In this document: piece after piece, positions 60,942 through 64,000 of the stretch
Layout of the letters: every line of letters begins with the position of its first letter
Numbering within the stretch: the first letter of the stretch is position 1
NCBI RefSeq assembly: GCF_019880365.1
Contig: NZ_CP082271.1
Coordinates: 2,666,001 to 2,730,000, forward strand
Direction of reading: 5' to 3'
Origin: Pseudomonas sp. DNDY-54
GTDB taxonomy: Bacteria > Pseudomonadota > Gammaproteobacteria > Pseudomonadales > Pseudomonadaceae
Length of the DNA: 64,000 nt
Translations under genes and position numbers: made by a program
The notes under the pieces: model-generated
Databases searched by the model: none
Told to the model about the DNA's origin: nothing
The model's input: the letters and a program-made list of their open reading frames with translations, nothing else

Positions 60942-63152
60942 ATGACTGCTATGGCCCGCTCTTCGCTGGATTACGATGCGGACAACCGCATCGACCTGGC
61001 GCGCATCCTGCGCGTTGCCTTTGATCACAAACGCCTGATCTGCACGATCACTGCGCTATTCGCGCTGCTCGGCGTTGCTTACGCCATCGTCGCGACCCCT
61101 GTTTATCAGGCCACGGCGATGATTCAGATCGAGCCGAAGAAGGCCGGAATCACCGGCATACCCGAAGCCATTCCTCGTCCGAACTCAGTCTCCCAGGCGG
61201 TCACCGAAATTGAACTGCTCAAGTCGCGGTCGGTATTAGGCCGTACCGTCAACGACCTGAAGCTCTACCTCAATGCGCGGCCCAAATATTTCCCGCTGCT
61301 GGGCAGCTACATGGCACGCCAGCACGATCCCGAGAAAGACGGCGAGCTCGCTGCGCCGCTGCTGGGAATGGACAGCTACGCCTGGGGCGGAGAAAAGCTG
61401 GAGATCTTCCAGCTGGACGTGCCCGAGCCCTACCTTGGAGAAAAACTGATACTGCGCGCCGGCAAAACGGGCACGTTCAGCCTGTATGACGCGGATGAGC
61501 AGCTTGTACTCACGGGCAATACCAACGAAGCGATACAGCACAACGGCTTTCGCTTGCAGATCGCCAATCTCAAGGCCCGCCCCGGTACCGAATTTGCCGT
61601 GATACGCAGCCGCCCGCAGACCACCGCGCTGGACTATCAGAAACGCTTGAAGGTGGGTGAAGCCGGTAAGGACTCAGGAATCATCTACCTCACGCTGGAA
61701 GACCCTGACCCCGAAAAGGCCAACCAGGTGCTGGACAAGATCAGTCGGCTGTACGTGCGCCAGAACATCGAACGCAGCTCCGCCGAGGCAGCGCAACGCC
61801 TGGATTTCTTGCGGTCGCAGGTGCCCCTCGTCCGCAAGGAATTGGAAAAGGCCGAAGCCGCGTTGAACAACTACCAGACCAGCGCGCAATCGGTGGACAT
61901 CAGCATCGAGACCAAAGGTGTACTGGATCAGATCGTTGCATTGGAATCGCAGATCTCCGAGCACAACCTCAAGCGCACCGAATACAACCAACTCTACACG
62001 CCCGAACACCCGACTTATCAGACGCTGATGACGAAGATCAGCCAGCTGCAGAAGCAGAAAGACGCGCTGATGTCGAAGATCAACACCTTGCCGATGACAC
62101 AGCAGGAACTGCTGCGTCTGACACGCGACATGCAGGTCACGACCCGCACCTATACGTTGCTGTTGGACAAGGCGCAGGAGCAGGACATCCTGCGTGCCGG
62201 CACCATAGGTAACGTGCGCATCATTGACAGCGCCTACGCCGTGGTAGAGAAGCCGGCCAAGCCGATCAAACCACTGGTGGTGCTGGTGGCGATCTTCGTC
62301 GGGCTGCTGGTCTCAGCCATGGTGATCCTGCTTCGTCAAGTGTTCTATCGGGGCATCGAAAGCCCGGAGACGATTGAGCATTTGGGCATCCCGGTGTATG
62401 CCGCCCTGCCCTTTTCAGCAAAACAGGAGCACCTGTACCGGCTGAGAAAAATCCGTGATGGCAGGAGCAAACTGCTGGGCAGTGCTGATCCGGCGGATCT
62501 GGCCATCGAGTCACTTCGCAGCCTGCGTACAAGCCTCAAGTTCGCCATGTTAGAGGCGCGCAATCACGTCCTCGCAATCACCAGCCCGACGCCTTCTGTC
62601 GGCAAGTCATTCGTCTCCGGCAACCTGGCATCGGTCATTGCGCAGGCTGGCCAGCGGGTGCTGTTGATCGACGCCGACATGCGTCGAGGTTATCTCGCCG
62701 GCGTGTTTGGCATGGCACCCCGCAACGGCTTGTCCGAGGCCTTGGCTGGCGGGTTGCGTCTGCCTGCCATCATCAATAAGACCGATCAGGTCAACCTTCA
62801 CTTCGTCGCCAGCGGCCGTTCCGCACCCAACCCGTCCGAGCTGCTGATGCACGAGAATTTCGCCAGGCTCCTGAAAGAGGCCGAGCGAGACTACGACTTC
62901 GTCATCATCGATACACCGCCAGTACTCGCGGTGACAGATGCTGTACTGGTCGCGCAATTGGCCGGTACCTGCCTTTTGGTTGCCCGCTACGGATTGAGCA
63001 CCGGGAATCAAATTGAGGCGTCAAAGCGGCGCTTGGCGCAGAACGGCGTGCTGCTTAAAGGCGCCATTCTCAATGGCGTCAAGCGCAAGGCGTCAAGCAA
63101 TGCATACGACACCGGCACCTACGGCTACTACAGCTATTCTCAAAAAGCCTGA
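60942..63152 (+). CDS. Wzc-type polysaccharide co-polymerase / tyrosine kinase
   Basis: 736 residues. An N-terminal Wzz-like chain-length domain has transmembrane helices near 35-52 and 440-460, with a long coiled coil in the periplasmic loop (LRSQVPLVRKELEKAEAALNNY). The cytoplasmic BY-kinase domain follows. Walker A is PTPSVGKSF, Walker A' VLLIDADMRRG, Walker B FVIIDTPPV. A tyrosine cluster (YDTGTYGYYSYS) at the end is the autophosphorylation tail. It controls export and chain length with a Wza partner not seen here. The loop before GKS differs slightly from the usual GPSPGVGKS. Confidence 0.93.
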   Translation: MTAMARSSLDYDADNRIDLARILRVAFDHKRLICTITALFALLGVAYAIVATPVYQATAMIQIEPKKAGITGIPEAIPRPNSVSQAVTEIELLKSRSVLGRTVNDLKLYLNARPKYFPLLGSYMARQHDPEKDGELAAPLLGMDSYAWGGEKLEIFQLDVPEPYLGEKLILRAGKTGTFSLYDADEQLVLTGNTNEAIQHNGFRLQIANLKARPGTEFAVIRSRPQTTALDYQKRLKVGEAGKDSGIIYLTLEDPDPEKANQVLDKISRLYVRQNIERSSAEAAQRLDFLRSQVPLVRKELEKAEAALNNYQTSAQSVDISIETKGVLDQIVALESQISEHNLKRTEYNQLYTPEHPTYQTLMTKISQLQKQKDALMSKINTLPMTQQELLRLTRDMQVTTRTYTLLLDKAQEQDILRAGTIGNVRIIDSAYAVVEKPAKPIKPLVVLVAIFVGLLVSAMVILLRQVFYRGIESPETIEHLGIPVYAALPFSAKQEHLYRLRKIRDGRSKLLGSADPADLAIESLRSLRTSLKFAMLEARNHVLAITSPTPSVGKSFVSGNLASVIAQAGQRVLLIDADMRRGYLAGVFGMAPRNGLSEALAGGLRLPAIINKTDQVNLHFVASGRSAPNPSELLMHENFARLLKEAERDYDFVIIDTPPVLAVTDAVLVAQLAGTCLLVARYGLSTGNQIEASKRRLAQNGVLLKGAILNGVKRKASSNAYDTGTYGYYSYSQKA

Positions 63153-63171
63153 CATCTGCGAGGGAAGCGCC

Positions 63172-63969
63172 GTGCTCAGAACCCTATCGATGATGCAACC
63201 CTACCTGTTTCCATACCTCGGCTATTTCCAGTTGATCGCACGCAGCGATGTCTTCGTACTGGGCGACGATCTTCAGTTCGCCAAGGGCTCGTGGATCAAC
63301 CGCAACCGCATTCTGGCGAACGGACAGGCAAAACTGATCACCTTTCCGTTGCGCAAGGCCAATCAGTTCGCGCCGATAAACCAACGTTGGCTATGCGATG
63401 AGTTTGCGTTTGAATCCCAGAGATTACTGAGAACGCTAGAACTCGGTTACGCACGCGCACCTTACAAGACCGAGACGATTGAACTGATTCGTCAGATTCT
63501 GGCGCACCCAGAACGCAACCTGGCGCGCTTTACCGAACATTCGATCCGGCGTATCTGTGACTACTTGCAGATCACCACGCCCATCCGGGTGGGCTCAGAG
63601 CTGGGCTTGCCGGCACGCATGGACAAACAAGAGCGGGTGATCACCATCGCTCAGAAGTTGCAGGCCGAGTTGTACATCAACCCGATCGGCGGGATACCGC
63701 TCTACTGTCCTGCGTTGTTCAGATCCCACGGATTAGAACTGCGCTTCTTGCGCATGGACGACTTCAGCTATCCCCAGTTCAAACAGCCATTCTCGCCCTC
63801 GCTTTCGATCATTGACGTGCTGATGTTCAACAGCCGAAACGATATTCGCGCCCTGCTCAAGCGCTTCACGCTGGTCGAAGGGGTTGAGCAAGTAGATAGC
63901 CCTGCAGAACGAATAGGCATCGCAGACAACCGTGCATCGGTGGCATCTCTTAAGAAGGCTTTCACATGA
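63172..63969 (+). CDS. WbqC-family protein
   Basis: 265 residues from the GTG at 63172, with GAGGGA upstream. It starts MMQPYLFPYLGYFQLIARSDVFVLGDDLQF...WINRNRI, the WbqC signature, and contains GGIPLY and LSIIDVLMFNS. The family is found in O-antigen and exopolysaccharide clusters; its biochemical role, possibly an acyl or amino-acid transfer step, is not established. The stop overlaps the next start as ATGA. Confidence 0.87.
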   Translation: MLRTLSMMQPYLFPYLGYFQLIARSDVFVLGDDLQFAKGSWINRNRILANGQAKLITFPLRKANQFAPINQRWLCDEFAFESQRLLRTLELGYARAPYKTETIELIRQILAHPERNLARFTEHSIRRICDYLQITTPIRVGSELGLPARMDKQERVITIAQKLQAELYINPIGGIPLYCPALFRSHGLELRFLRMDDFSYPQFKQPFSPSLSIIDVLMFNSRNDIRALLKRFTLVEGVEQVDSPAERIGIADNRASVASLKKAFT

Positions 63970-64000
63970 CCGCGCTCAGCAAGGCCCGTTGGTATCTGAT
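63966..64000 (+). CDS. Start of a further cluster gene, partial
   Basis: Eleven codons are visible (MTALSKARWYL). The ATG overlaps the WbqC-like stop by four bases. Too short to classify; its position suggests another polysaccharide gene. Confidence 0.5.
   Translation, partial: MTALSKARWYL

Overview
The window comes from a high-GC gammaproteobacterium, almost certainly a Pseudomonas in the broad sense, possibly the stutzeri lineage. This rests on the gene content and on remembered gene order in P. aeruginosa: the nitrate block nirD-nasA-cobA, pepN, nadK, fadH, cioAB, an xcpPQ-type gspCD pair, the run metZ-purF-cvpA-folC-accD-trpF-truA-fimV-asd-leuB-leuD-leuC, ibpA and dusC. No database search was possible. 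Functions are read from motifs and family knowledge.

Layout. 1-4.4 kb: end of an assimilatory nitrite/nitrate reductase operon (nirD, nasA, cobA), closed by a tandemly duplicated terminator module with GC-rich palindromes. 4.4-7.9 kb: a two-gene unit of a YCF48-like secreted beta-propeller and an RND-superfamily exporter. 8.1-15 kb: pepN, then DUF1315/DUF2797 genes, a rhomboid protease, a metallophosphoesterase and NAD kinase. 15-21.4 kb: DUF1853, a chromate transporter, a cyclic-nucleotide-binding/rhodanese fusion, a D-cysteine desulfhydrase-like enzyme, a coiled-coil protein and an NTF2-like protein. 21.5-31 kb: 2,4-dienoyl-CoA reductase, a membrane-anchored carbon-nitrogen hydrolase coupled to an AraC regulator, cytochrome bd/CIO oxidase with its DUF2474 partner, a chemoreceptor and tRNA-Asp.

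31.4-34.4 kb holds an isolated gspC-gspD pair with no gspE-M genes beside it. Its secretin carries an extra C-terminal SPOR domain that closely resembles the SPOR protein encoded about 4 kb away. 34.4-50.4 kb is a long same-strand run of housekeeping biosynthesis: methionine, purines, folate, fatty acids, tryptophan, tRNA modification, the polar hub FimV, aspartate-family amino acids and leucine. A divergent LysR regulator faces leuC.

51.8-55.7 kb: an IbpA-type heat-shock protein with a recognisable sigma-32 promoter, a short-chain dehydrogenase, DusC, two small acidic secreted proteins, a small membrane protein, and two tandem initiator tRNA units, each with its own promoter and terminator. 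From 56.4 kb to the right edge is an exopolysaccharide or surface-polysaccharide cluster: a 2OG-Fe(II)-oxygenase-like protein, a sugar aminotransferase, a flippase, a GT2 glycosyltransferase, a Wzc-type tyrosine kinase, a WbqC-like protein and the start of one more gene. A roughly 730-base leader without a gene precedes it and carries two ops/JUMPstart-like elements, which points to control by an RfaH-type antiterminator.

The most noteworthy items are the secretin-SPOR fusion and its apparent local donor, the ops-type leader, and the repeated terminator and tRNA modules. I saw no CRISPR array, prophage or complete insertion sequence.
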